Assembly: GCA_030562195.1 (NCBI GenBank)
Contig: JAUJPP010000005.1
Coordinates: 12,954,826 to 13,018,825, forward strand
DNA length: 64,000 nt
From: Nipponacmea schrenckii
Lineage: Eukaryota > Mollusca > Gastropoda > Lottiidae
Reading direction: 5' to 3'
This document shows positions 1 through 12,700 of this stretch, piece by piece. The notes under the pieces are model-generated. The model was not told where the DNA came from. It saw only the letters and a list, made by a program, of their open reading frames with translations, and made no database searches. Both the position numbers and the translations under genes were made by a program. Numbering within the stretch: the first letter of the stretch is position 1; each line of letters starts with the position of its first letter.

Positions 1-221
1 TGGTTAATTAACAATGAATTTATTGACAATTATTAATTGGCTCCCAGAAAACGGGATGATCAATGTGTTTAATACACATTAAAAATTAAGAAAACTTCAA
101 GAATTCCTTTAATTCCATCAAAAAGGTATTTGACTAACCAAAGCCTTGCTGCAAAGGTTTCTCGAAACACCTACTTCTTAATACGTATATAGGTGAAGTA
201 CCAAGGAGGGCCTCATAACTA

Positions 222-455
222 CTAGCCTATATATTACAAGGATAACAACTTAGGTTCACAAATCCGCCGTGACAGGGATCCTTTCTACCAGCTGGTCCTT
301 GGCCAAACCTCTTGGCATTGATCTTTCCCGGATAATCCGTACCCATTTACAGCTGGGTGGATTGGAATTGTGAGTGAAGATGACTTATTCAAGGTCATCG
401 AACTTTCACACACCGATCGAGATTAGAACTCACGTCCGACATTTTCAACGTATCC
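222..455 (-). mobile_element. Dispersed repeat family A (SINE-like), copy 1
   Basis: Longest copy. Read on the minus strand it starts with a degenerate pol III B box (GAGTTCTAATC, 420-430) and continues with CCAGCTGTAAATGGGTACGG and CCAGCTGGTAGAAAGGATCC. tRNA-derived SINE is the most likely origin. Only repeat sequence was recognised in 1-600; no cytoplasmic exon of the neuroglian gene was found. Confidence 0.7.
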
Positions 456-600
456 AAGCAAATGACGTCATAACGTTAAGAACCAACATTCTAACTGCTG
501 TGCTATAGAACCCCACAAGAACAAGAAGTATTAGGAACTTTATGATAAGAATATTAAGAATGAGGAGGCTATAACTATTGGGAAATTAGAAATAACTTAC

Positions 601-723
601 CATGATATTTGTCACCTCTATTTCTCTTGACAATACAAACTATAATTAGTATGAGTAATAATATTGCGATAGCTACCATCATACCAATAAACCAACCAGC
701 TGATAGTATACTAGATGATGCAG
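601..723 (-). CDS. Nrg: Exon 22: transmembrane helix and start of cytoplasmic tail
   Basis: 123 nt, phase 1-1, acceptor TTATTGTAG, donor G|GTAAGT at 600. Encodes [20 protein letters not shown], then [12 protein letters not shown]. The hydrophobic run followed by KRNRG is nearly the same as in neuroglian. The rest of the tail is expected to the left of the window. Confidence 0.93.
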
Positions 724-3700
724 CTACAATAACAAACACGGTATATATTATAACATTAATTAACTCTTTTAGTCATACTAATGTCTTACTAATAATTTCA
801 TCAGTATAGAATTTTACTAAATATTTTTAAAATATAAATTTCAATATTGTTTCTTATTGTGATAGTCTAGAATCAAATTGTGTGAAGACAAATTAGGTTT
901 TCGGGGATTCTGGCACAATGCAACAAGACTGAAATTATTCAATGATATAAAACAAAAATAGAAAAACAAACAATAAAATAAACAAGCAAAAAGGAAAAAG
1001 TTAGAACAGGTCATAAAAATATATTAAACACTGTTAGAGGGGCTGCACCAACAAACTGTGAAATAATTGTAAAACTGTTGCTGGTTCTCCGCTAGAAGTC
1101 ATTTTACCATACAGTCATAGATTTTCAATTTCAAACTTAATCTTTCAGAGAGTGTAATAAGTATTTATAGGGTTACATAATTCTAGTGTAATTTACATTT
1201 AAAACATGAACTGTGAGAATATATTATCTTAAACTACATGTACCTAATACATTTTATTCTACTTTAAGTGTTAGCAATTCAAGGTTTATGATACAATACG
1301 TATCAATTTTACACATTTCTTGTATTGCGATACGGTATTGCAATACAAGAAATGTGTAAAATTTTTCAATTTCAGTCAGTTATGTAAAAAAAACCTTGTG
1401 ATATCATTCGACAACTTATAAAAATCCTGACTGTGTTTCATAGAATGAAAGGTATTGTCAAGTATCAATACATAACTTTGGAATACGATACGTGTATCAT
1501 GACATGTTGTATTGTGATTCAGCGTATCATGACATCTTGTATTGTAATTCAGCGTATCATGACATCTTGTATTGTGAATCATTGATTCACTGATATATGT
1601 TACCAGTGCTATCTGCTTATGTCCTGTCTTGAGGATGTATGACGAATGGGGATGTGGTTTGGAAAGGATGATATTTGACATATGGAATTAACTTATTTAA
1701 AGGGATAATAGGCGTTAGAACGAACAAAAAATTTTAAGTTCACTCAAATTTGGACAATAACAGTATATACCCATCAGTGGACTTACCTATACATCAAAAT
1801 CCCTCTAAAATCCGATAAATCCACAAAATAAAGTAGTTAATCATAAAACGCTTGAGCCATCCATCAAGCGATTTTTAAATCGTGTAAATATAAAGGGAAG
1901 TAACTCTAACATGTGAGTTTTCACGCGTCCTTGACCCCTACTGTTGAATTCCACAATGATGTTTTAGCGTTGATTTACCAGACGCTTTTATTCTCAAACT
2001 GAATGGAATCGTCGCTGGCTCACTTTTTTTTTTAAATTCCGAATATATTTTTATTGTGGCTTTTTAAAATTTGGTAAAGTGTGGGATGCATACTTATTTA
2101 ACTAATAGTCAATATGAAACACAAATATAAGCCGTAGGAAGAGTGTATTCTAACGCCTATTATCCCATTTAAGAGATGTTCACTGTCTGCCAGTGTTGCC
2201 TGAAGTTTTTCAAACATCTAACAATGACATATATCCACTTGTTACTAGTTACCATCAATACGTCATATACCAGGAATGGACACCCACATGTAACAATGAA
2301 AAACAATTTCCACTAGGGAAATGTCATTTCTTTTGCCTTCATAAAAAAATTTCAAAACAAAACAAAAGTATCAAATAATGCACAAACTTCAAAAGTTAAA
2401 ATTTCATTTCATTCCATTCCTAACATACCTAGATAACCAACATACCATGGTGATTGATAATTTGAACTAGGTACAGTGGGTGTTGGAGAAGTTGGCTTGG
2501 AAGCACTGGTGCCTAATACACAACACATTGAAAAAATCATATATCATTTCTTATCATGGCTTCACTGGTATAAAAAAAATTGTCTTTTCATGACTTTGCT
2601 GGTATAAAAAATTTGTTTTTTCATGACTTTGCTGGTATAAAAAATTTGTTTTTTCATGACTTTGCTGGTATAAAAAATTTGTTTTTCATGACTTTGCTGG
2701 TGTATAAAAAATATTGTCTTTTCATGACTTTGCTGGTATAAAAAATTTGTTTTTCATGACTTTGCTGGTAAAAGAAAACTATTTCTTTGAACATGTATAA
2801 AGAATTGTCTTTTCATGACTTCACTGGAATAAACTTTTGTCAAACAAATCAAATGCAATGCTTTTTTTGTAAGTTATATGCCACAATTTTGAATGCTTTT
2901 TTTCTTGTAGAAAATCAATGAAAGGTAAAATATACTCAATTTCATTTAGTCAACCTGGGCATTCCTACAGTTAGTAATTAAAGAAATAAATATGTTTGGT
3001 ATATTCATCCTACAACAAAACTCTATAGACTGTTATACCTGTATTACTTATAAACTTGGTATACCTAATGAACTAGTACTGATTAGTAAGTCTATCTTGT
3101 TTATGTTAATCTCTAAAGGGAATAATTAAGTATTCTACGTTCTATTCTACAGTCAAGTATTGACAGCACTCTTGGAAGTTTTATTTGGTGACAACATTGA
3201 TCAACCCAGATAAATGAAATAAAAACCTCCAGTATTTCCACTATCTGATGATGTTTGTGTGTTGTTTGATAATGTGTCATTATTATAAAGCCCAGCCATT
3301 ACAGGATACCAATAGCCTAACATTAAAATTATACACCATGATAAATACTAAGGTAAATTAAAGCTTCAATGAAATCTTGTCATAGCAGATTGATACACAA
3401 AAGTAGTGAACCACTAATAATGAGGTTTGTAATTTACGACAGACTGATTTCTTTAATCAAGTGCAGCCAAATATGCGAGTTTCAGGGAGAGATTTATACT
3501 AGTATATATACATTAAGTTGTACATAATTCACTGTTTGATAATATATATATTGTGTCTCCCTACACCTAAAAAGACAAGTTTGAACTATACCAAAGTATC
3601 TAAGCTTGCTACAACAAAAGAGAAGAGTCGGAGAAAAGAAAACACACTTCAGCAGATTTTGTATAATATTAAAGCCACTATCACAAAACAACATATAAAC

Positions 3701-6700
3701 AATATTCACACCTATATACATACCTACTCCTCCAGTTTTGAACGTTCTCTTTTCACTGGCCATTTGAGCAAAGTCTGCATCACCCTCCTGCCCAGATTTC
3801 GCTACTATTCTAATTTCATATGTCATTCCAGATTCCAGGTTTTCAAGAACTTGCCAAGTATTCATGGTGGTATGTTCTGGGTGTGTGTTCCATGTATCTA
3901 AACCTAAAGAGGAAAGATGATAGTGGAGTTAGAACTTTGTTAAAAAATCTCTACCATTAGGTCCATACATCAAAAATCTAATGGTAGTAGCATCTTCCAA
4001 AGAATACAATAGTTTCTATAAGTTTTCAAAACTGACAAATTTAAATTCAGACTACATAAGTTTAATGGAGTCATTTAAGTTTCATGGATATCATACATGT
4101 TAACTATAAGGGCAGTGACCAATGAATGCTAACTGAAACTTTGGGGTCCCAAGATTGGTGAATTCTGCTCAAGTGGAATGGAATTCAGATTGCATTCCAT
4201 GTGTGACAAAAAATAGATGCATACAGAATTGCAACAAATCTGCTTTCAAAATGTTTGATTGAGGTCAGAATTAGGAACAGACAGAACCTGTTAAGAACTC
4301 TTCAATCCAGTGCTTCCTATTTGAAAGTCTGTATATGGATAAATATTTATCCACAATAGTGGACAACTGTTGTTCATATAAATAGTAAGTTCAGTTTAAA
4401 ACTTTCTATCAGATGACCTTAAAACAATTTAACCTAGATTATTTTCCTTATTGGGATCACACTTTCTTGGTTTAGCACTGATTCTAGTGCTGAAAATTGG
4501 CAGAGATCTGAACTAAATGACATTGTATCATCTCATGTAATCAGCTATGGGAGATGTGTCGTTACTGAATATTGGAGGGGTAATGCATATTAAAGTCTAC
4601 CGGTCTGCTGCCTTCTATTTTTGTGGAGGGTTTATTGGCCGAGTGGTCTAAACTGTTGACATGTATTGCTGGCGATTAGGTGCCTGACTCTGAGATCGCT
4701 GGTTCGAAACCTGTTTGGGTCTCCGAAAATTTTTAGCACTAGAATCTATGCTATACCAAGAAAGTGTTATCCCAATAACGAAAATATTGTTGCGACACCA
4801 CTTTCTAAATGACATCGTATCATCTAATTTAACCTAGAAAAGCCAGAAAACAAGACATAACATAGTTCATTAAGTCGCTTTTTGTATATTTTTTAGAGAA
4901 TTTAATGATTTATTTTTAATTAAGAGATGTGTTAATGATAATTAATTAATAGAATACTCACCATATTTTCTGTAATCTATATAATATTTGGCTCCAACTC
5001 TTTGTCCTTTAACATGAGGTAGTTCCCAAGTAACATTAACAGAGTCTGGTCTGGGAAGAATTTCTAATATTCTTGGTTTGGCTAGTGCTGTAAAAAGGAA
5101 ATTGATAACAAAATCAAGAATATGGAATGACACTTTTTTCACTTGTCAGCCACCATATTGAATACCGAACAAGGCTCATAACACATACAAGGTAATAGGC
5201 TGTCACTGCAGTAAGATCAACATTTTGATATCTTAAAAGCCACCTTCTTTAAGTCAAAACTAATCAAATTCAACATCATTAAAGTTAATTACCGTATAAT
5301 TCCGAATATAATGCGCAGGCATGTATAATGCGCACCCCTTCCTTTCCTCCGCGAAATCCTAATCTATTTTAATGATATCTGTGTTCTGAGAAACAAGGCA
5401 TAAATAAGGTCTAAGATCGGTAAAGACATTTCCTTTCGAGATACTTGAGCTAATCTTGTGACAATAAACATGAACTCTTTGTTTTTTGTTACAAGGTAAA
5501 TAACATATGAATTGAAAAATAGAAAAGTCAGGTAGATATTGGGTTTATTACCACTTAAACTATTATGTAAGATTAAGCTGACATGATTTGTATTGTCTCT
5601 GTCCCTTAATAATTATCCTTAGTCAGCACAAGTGTGTGTTACAATTTATTATAAGACTAGCAGTGGTATATCCCAGTCATCTAAATGTTGAATTGTCATC
5701 TGGAATCTTGATCAGTCTAAATCTAGTGTTGACTTTCTCCACAATTTCAAATTCCCTGGTGGATTCAATTTGACAAAGTGTACTTACGAATGCCTTTCTC
5801 AGCAGTTTTAACATCTATAAAGTAAGCAGCACCTCTTCCTTGCTGTGTACGACCCCATAAATATAATCTATAGTTAGTACCAGGTTCCAGACTACCTAAA
5901 TATGTTCTTCTAGTTCTGGCATCAACTTGTTCAGCTATTTTGGTTTCTTCATACATTAGTCCATTAACTACAAAAGTTAGAGATATTTAGATTAAGACTG
6001 GCATTAAATCTTATTTAAAGAGATCTAAAAGGTGTGATATATTTAATAAGATTAAGAAAATAATATAATAATGGTAATATTTGCAATTTCAGAGCATCAG
6101 AATAAAGAGAACATCGGTCTTTCTCAAAATCTTAAACTTATATTGATTTAGCATTCCAGCCATCTGATTGGTCAATGACTAAAATTAATTTAAAATATTG
6201 TTGTATTATCCAATCAGATTACTGTATAAAATCTGGATTTTATCTCATTTAAGACTTTGAGAATAAGGCCCCAGAAATGGAATGAAGTCTTCATTTTCTG
6301 TTCACGCTATGGTGGATGACAAGGAATAACACAATGCAAAGTGAAAATATTTCCAAAATTTAGATATTTTCCAATCATTCTTGCTTTTTGAGGGATCTTT
6401 GGATAAATGCCATGGCGAGCCATTTTCTGGTTTTGATTTAGGTCTTGGAATATGTGCAAATAGTGTTTTAGAATTACTAGAAAGGCATGAAAATCGCATA
6501 ACTCCTTCAAAAATACTGAAATGTAGAAGAATGATAGTGATTCTAATAACATCAATATAACATACCTTTCTGATATCCCAAATCATAGCCAGTTATAATA
6601 CCATTCTTTTCTTTAGGTTCTCCCCAATGTAAAGTAAAATGTGTTGATCCTACATTGACAGCTTCAAAATATCGTACTTTAGAGGGAACTGAAATAGTTA

Positions 6701-9700
6701 TTAATGTCCATCTTGAAAACAGACTACAGACAATATTGAAAATTTCGTATTTTCCTTTTTCCAAGAATTTTTTGTGACATTAAATTGCAAATCACTTGCA
6801 CTGAGTTTCGTGTATATGTTTTTTGATGTCTGTTTGTCTCATGTCCATGTGCTAGTCTATACCTTGGTAGTAATGTATCCCAGGATCCATTTAATACATC
6901 ATGTACTTGTGTATTTCTAAACAAATTGTAAGTTGTAAATATTGTATAGCTCTTTTGCAATCATGTGATTGATCATAGATCTTTCTAATATACATGTACT
7001 TGTGTAATTTTAGACAAATTGTACATTGAAGTATTGTGTATATATTTTTTTTTTCATCCATTGCCCCATGAGCTGCATGTTACACAGGACCATGTCTTTA
7101 TGTATTGGGCCTAATTTTGAATCAGGAAATAAAAGAGTTTATTATTATTATTAAATTTCTTCGCCAAATTATATTGCTTGCGATTTCTTCGAAAAGGACA
7201 AAAATACAAACAAGACAAGAATATAGCTTACCTCCTTCAGGTGTAGAGAAGTTGACAATGTTACTTCCATTGACAGATGTAAAGAATTCGTTTGTTGTAA
7301 CAACATCAGCTTCTAGATCAGAATAAGAAGCCAAGTCTGGAACCACAGCTTTAATTTTCTGTGTTTGTCTCCTTCGTCTCTTACCATTGGTACTGGGTGT
7401 ATGTGGTATAAATATTTCTTTAGTTGTTGTTTCTCTCTTCTTTCTTATTCTAAACACTTCAACAGACTTCTCACAGGTCAAAGATTCCAGTCAATTTCAA
7501 AGTCTTTCACACACCATTTACATTATTTTTCACACACCAGACTTACAGGTCAACAGTACTTTCATGGTCAACAGCTTTCACAATCAACTTATAAGGTCAA
7601 GAACAAGAGACTTTCATATCAACAACTTTCACAGGTCACAGTCTTTACCCCAAATTTAAAAGGTCAACAGACTTTCAAGGTCAACAGACTTCAACACAAC
7701 TTTCAAGGTCAACAGACTTTCACAGGTCAACAGACTTTCACACACCAACTTATAAGGTCAACAGACTTTCACAGGTCAACAGTCTTTCACACACCAACTT
7801 ATAAAAGAACTCACTACAACCATTGCTTTAACTAAACCAAGTCAATATTGTTCACAATGTGAGGTAATCTTACCTTATAGCCTTTGAAAACACCCTGGAT
7901 CATGTCAGGATCATCATCAACAGGATCCCATTGGAAACCAGCACTAGTAGCAGTTACATTCTTCTCTGGGTCTAATTCAAAGTTCTCTGGTGCTACCAGA
8001 GGTCCTAGTAAAAAAAGAACAGGTTTGAATTCATTGTTTAATTTTGACTTGTACCTATAAGAGACATTCTGTGTTTATTGGAACAGTAAACCTCTTAATT
8101 AGTTTTTGCATTAAAAAATAACAGCAGAATTTATTGGTTTAAATCTTTCTGATAAATCAAGGGACACATTTCTCAAGATTGTATAGTATAAAATAAAATT
8201 GAGCACAAAAAAATTCAAGTAAACAAATTTCAGAAATATAGACATAAAATGACGTTCATATATAGATACTATATGAATTTTTCAACATTCCTAAGGGAAT
8301 GTATACATAGAATATCTAGTTAACAACAAATGGACCATTATGAAGAAAGTAAAGGAACCTGCAGAAGATACATAGAAAAACACAAAAAGCTTCCTTACTT
8401 GCTTGACCAGAATAACCAATAATGGATACTGCATCTTTAAGAGGTTCTCCTACTTGGTTTTTAGCTTGTACAGTAACTATATAAGGTTTATAAACAGTGT
8501 CTACTGGTATTTCTTTCCTGCCCACAGTAAAATCATCTATAATATACGAGTCTACAGTATCTTCTCCTTGTCTCTGTACTGTCACATTATAATAGAAACC
8601 TTCAGCATTCAATTCTATCTCTTCCATTGGCTGTAAATCAAATTGCAAATTAGGGTCAAGAAGTAAGAAATAAGAAATTCTTGTCATCTTTTTCACAGTG
8701 TTTCATATTCTCAAGAAAGAAATAAACCAGACCAATTTATTGGTTGGATGAAATGACAGAGAAACGGTAGTGAAACTTTCTCACTTGATCTTTATTGTTG
8801 ATTATATACATTACTGATTAGTTTGATGTATATCAGTGAAGGAGATGAAGTATTTTTAATACCACAGACTGGGTTAATATATAGTTGCTACCTCACCTAA
8901 TGGTGCAGACGCAGTAATGGTTTTTGTTGCTGTTTTGTCATTAGTTTCTTTAGCTGCTGACGCACACATAGAGACAAAAAAAGCAACCCGAAGGTCGTCT
9001 TTGACATGTCGATTATCACATGCAGATGATGCAATTGAAAAGAGAACGAATTTGGATGATGACACTCTGTCATCCAGACGATAAAGTTCACAGCAGTAGT
9101 GTGTAATAAACTTTTAAAGTTTTCATAAAGCTATTTAGGAGTTTTGTTGTCTAATAACAGCAGTTCAAACTTTCAGATAAGTCTTGGTACTTTTTTTAAA
9201 ACTAGTTTGATATTAAAAAACCTGTCTTGGAAGCTTTGTCACTTAAGATCTTACTTAAGACTTATTATGTGCCAACACAAGTATGATTCATAGAAAACTC
9301 ACTGTTACAGAGGACATGTGGATGTATTACAACCTCCTATGAACAAGCTATTTATGTTATGAACTGTCAACCACTTAGCCCAAATTTTCATAAATCATTG
9401 AAATTATTAGTTGGAATTGTAATTAAAATTTAGAAATGAAAGAAATTTGTTCTCATCTGGACTTACCTCCCATTCTACAACCAGATAGTTTGTTTTATCT
9501 CCTACAGTTTTAACACCTTTAGGATGATGGTCTGGTGTAGCTATAGGTGTCTGACAAATCAACTGATTATGAACACTTGGTTCACCTTTCCCAATCCTGT
9601 TCACTGCTCTCACTCGGAAATTATAATCAGCAAAGGGTGAAAGTTCAACTTCAGCTCTTCTAGCATTGGCATTTGGACGAGAAGCAACTTTCCAATGATC

Positions 9701-12700
9701 AGGAGCATAGGATGTGTTATACTCCAAGATGAAGTTCTGTAGTGGAGAAAAGTTATCCTGAGACTGATCAAAAACCCAGATTATTGTAGCTTGACGAGCT
9801 AGACATTCCAACAATGTAACATTTGTAGGTGGATCTGGTGGGGCTGAAAAACAAATCATTCAAATATATTTAATCAACACATACTATCCTAGTAGTCTGT
9901 GACAGAAAGAAAAAGAAAGAAAAGAAACAACTATATTTTACAAGGATAACAACTTAGGTTCACAAGTCCACAGAGATCCTTTCTACCAGCTGGTCCTTGG
10001 CCAAACCTCTTGACATTAATCTTTCTTGATTATCCGTACCCATTTACAACTTTGAAATGTCATTGACAGCCGATTTTCCCTTTTCATTCAAAACTTAAAT
10101 TGACATTCTATGAGCAGTTGATCTAATACTTATTGTTTGTTTGAAGGCTTGTAAAATGTAATCAATACTAAACAAACATAATAGTTAAATGCAGCATAAA
10201 AATATCTGATTTTTATGTAAGTTATAGTTACAGAAATATTAAAACAGAATATAAAACATGTTGTTAAACTACTTCCAGTTTGCATTATAGTTATCTTATA
10301 AGGTTATTGATATACCCTTCATTGACCTACCTTTAACTTTTAATGTAGCCCAAGCTTTATCTTCATCCAGAGCCATTGAAATAGCAATACAGGTATAGTA
10401 ATCCATGTATCATTAGGACTAACACTAGAATCTTTAATAGATCATTAATTACTTACAGATTCCTGAATACTCTATCATTGCTCTATAATAAGAATAAGAG
10501 TTAAGACATTACGGTATATCATGGAAAGATATATACGTAATAACAATGTAGTTCATTAGGATCTGTAAACTAGCTGATATCTTGAAACACAGGCATATTA
10601 CCAATTAACTGAGGACAGAGGTCTGAATATAATAGGACAAGGTATATAATAGACAGAGATATAGAAATAGGACAGAGGTAAGATAATAGGACAGAGGTAT
10701 AATATGAGAGAACAGAATAAACATAATGACAGAGGTATATATATAACAAGGTAATAAAAGGACAGAGGTATATATTAGACAGTTTAAGAGAGGACAGAGG
10801 TATTATAATAGACAGATTTATAAGGAACGAGTAATATAATAGGACAGATAATAAGACGTTACAGATGTAATAATGGACAGAGGTTAATATAATAGGACAA
10901 GAGGTAATATAATAGGACAGAGGTATATAATAGACAGAGGTATATAAGGACAGAGGTAAATAAAAGGACAGATGTAAATATAATAGGACAGAGGTTATAT
11001 AATAGGAACAGAGGTAATAAGAGAGGACAGAGGTATATATAATAAGACAGATGTAGATATAATGAGGACAAAGTATATATATATAGGACAGAGGTATATA
11101 TAATAGGACAGAGGTAATATAATAGGACAGAGGTATATATAATAGGACAGAGGTAGATAATAGGACAGAGGTAAATATAATAGGACAGAGGTAAATATAA
11201 TAGGACAGGGGTTTTGTATAACATAATAATAGGACAGAGGTATATATAGATAGGACAGAGGTATATAAATAGGACAGAGGTATATAATAGGACAGAGGTA
11301 ATATAATAGGACAGAGGTAAATATAATAGGAACAGAGGTATATATAATAGGACAGAGGTAATATATAATAGGACAGAGGTAAATATAATAGACAGAGTAA
11401 TATAATAGGACAGAGGTATATATAATAGGACAGAGGTATATATAATAGGACAGAGGTATATATAGATAGGACAGAGGTATATATAATAGGACAGAGGTAT
11501 ATATAATAGGACAGAGGTATATATAATAGGACAGAGGTATTTATGAGAGGATATGAGGTTAATATGTAAAATATAAATCCACAATATATAGTGAGACATT
11601 GGCTTACCTCTAACCACAAGAGTACCATTAGCCTGATCTTTACCAAATAAATTTCTAGCAAAACATCTATAGTTTCCACTGTCCTTTTTTCTTACTCCCT
11701 ACAAATAAGAAGTAGCATGAATCAATGAAAATATGAAGTCTATGAAATACAAACAGGCTATTATCAGTTTCAACAACCAGACTAAAGGGAAGAACTTGGG
11801 TCAGCGTTTTTTTTCAAACAAAGAGCTGTCAATTTATGTAGACATCTTAAGAATTGTATTTGTTTCTAATATGTGAAAACGTTGTTAAAGATTCTAAAAT
11901 GTCCTTAAAATTACTTGTATACAAGCTTATAAATCTTACTCATATTATTGTCTAGTTGAATTCCTGTAAATAGTAGAACAAGTTTAGGAATGAGCTAGAT
12001 ATTAAAATATACTTACAGATATAACTAGATCTCCAATAGGTAATATCTTATAACGACCACCAGATAATGGTTGATCACCTTTAAACCAGGTAACTACAGG
12101 TGTTGGTTTACCTGCTGTTTGACATTTTATAGTCACAGACTTCTCTTCAGCTACCTTTAATAACGGCTCTGGTCCTGCTTTTACTGAGGCAGGGATAGCT
12201 GAAATGACAAATATACACCAATTATATTTCTGGGATTACAACATGCGATAAGCAGCAAAGAAATAGAGATTAAGTGAAAGAGATTATGTGAAAGAGATTA
12301 TTTGAAAGTGGTTAAGAGACCATGCTGACACCCGGCAATCTTCTTCTAAGCAAAATGCATTAACCTGAGGTGAATTAGAATCATGCCACCGAGTCAACTG
12401 AAGTTATTCCACTGCCACTGTACAAAATTTCAATTCTATGCTATTGTCAAAACAATCTTCAACATGCAGCCTGAGAAAAAATCCTGTCAGGATAGCAATA
12501 TAAGCATTATCTGTTTATCCCATTATATTTGAGCTTCTGCTTGTACTGTGAGGATATCGCTCATTACACCATATAAAGATAAACAATACGTACCTAATAC
12601 ATTGAGATAAACATCTGCCCAGAGAAAACCATGTTTATTAGAAACATTACATTGAATAACCTGGCTGTCCATCTTCTGTAGATTTGTAAATGATAACTGA

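Noticed and set aside
609..809. Plus-strand open frame with hydrophobic segments
   Set aside because: It is antisense to the neuroglian transmembrane exon, whose minus-strand reading has correct splice sites and family motifs.
4632..4720. tRNA Leu/Ser gene
   Set aside because: Good A and B boxes, but no acceptor stem pairing or clear anticodon arm, and the repeat body continues past it; a SINE head fits better.
7365..7835. Plus-strand frames of 156 and 90 codons with [14 protein letters not shown] repeats
   Set aside because: Antisense of exon 16 plus the intron 15 minisatellite.
10451..10482. A 26-nt exon between TTATTATAG and GTAAGT inside the Ig6 region
   Set aside because: The flanking introns would be about 25-30 nt, far shorter than any other intron here, and the protein would still be out of frame.
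10570..11679. Long minus-strand open frames (369 and 252 codons) rich in YIPLSYY and YLCP
   Set aside because: They are translations of the 19-20 bp minisatellite between the Ig5 and Ig6 exons; repeats lacking stops stay open by chance.
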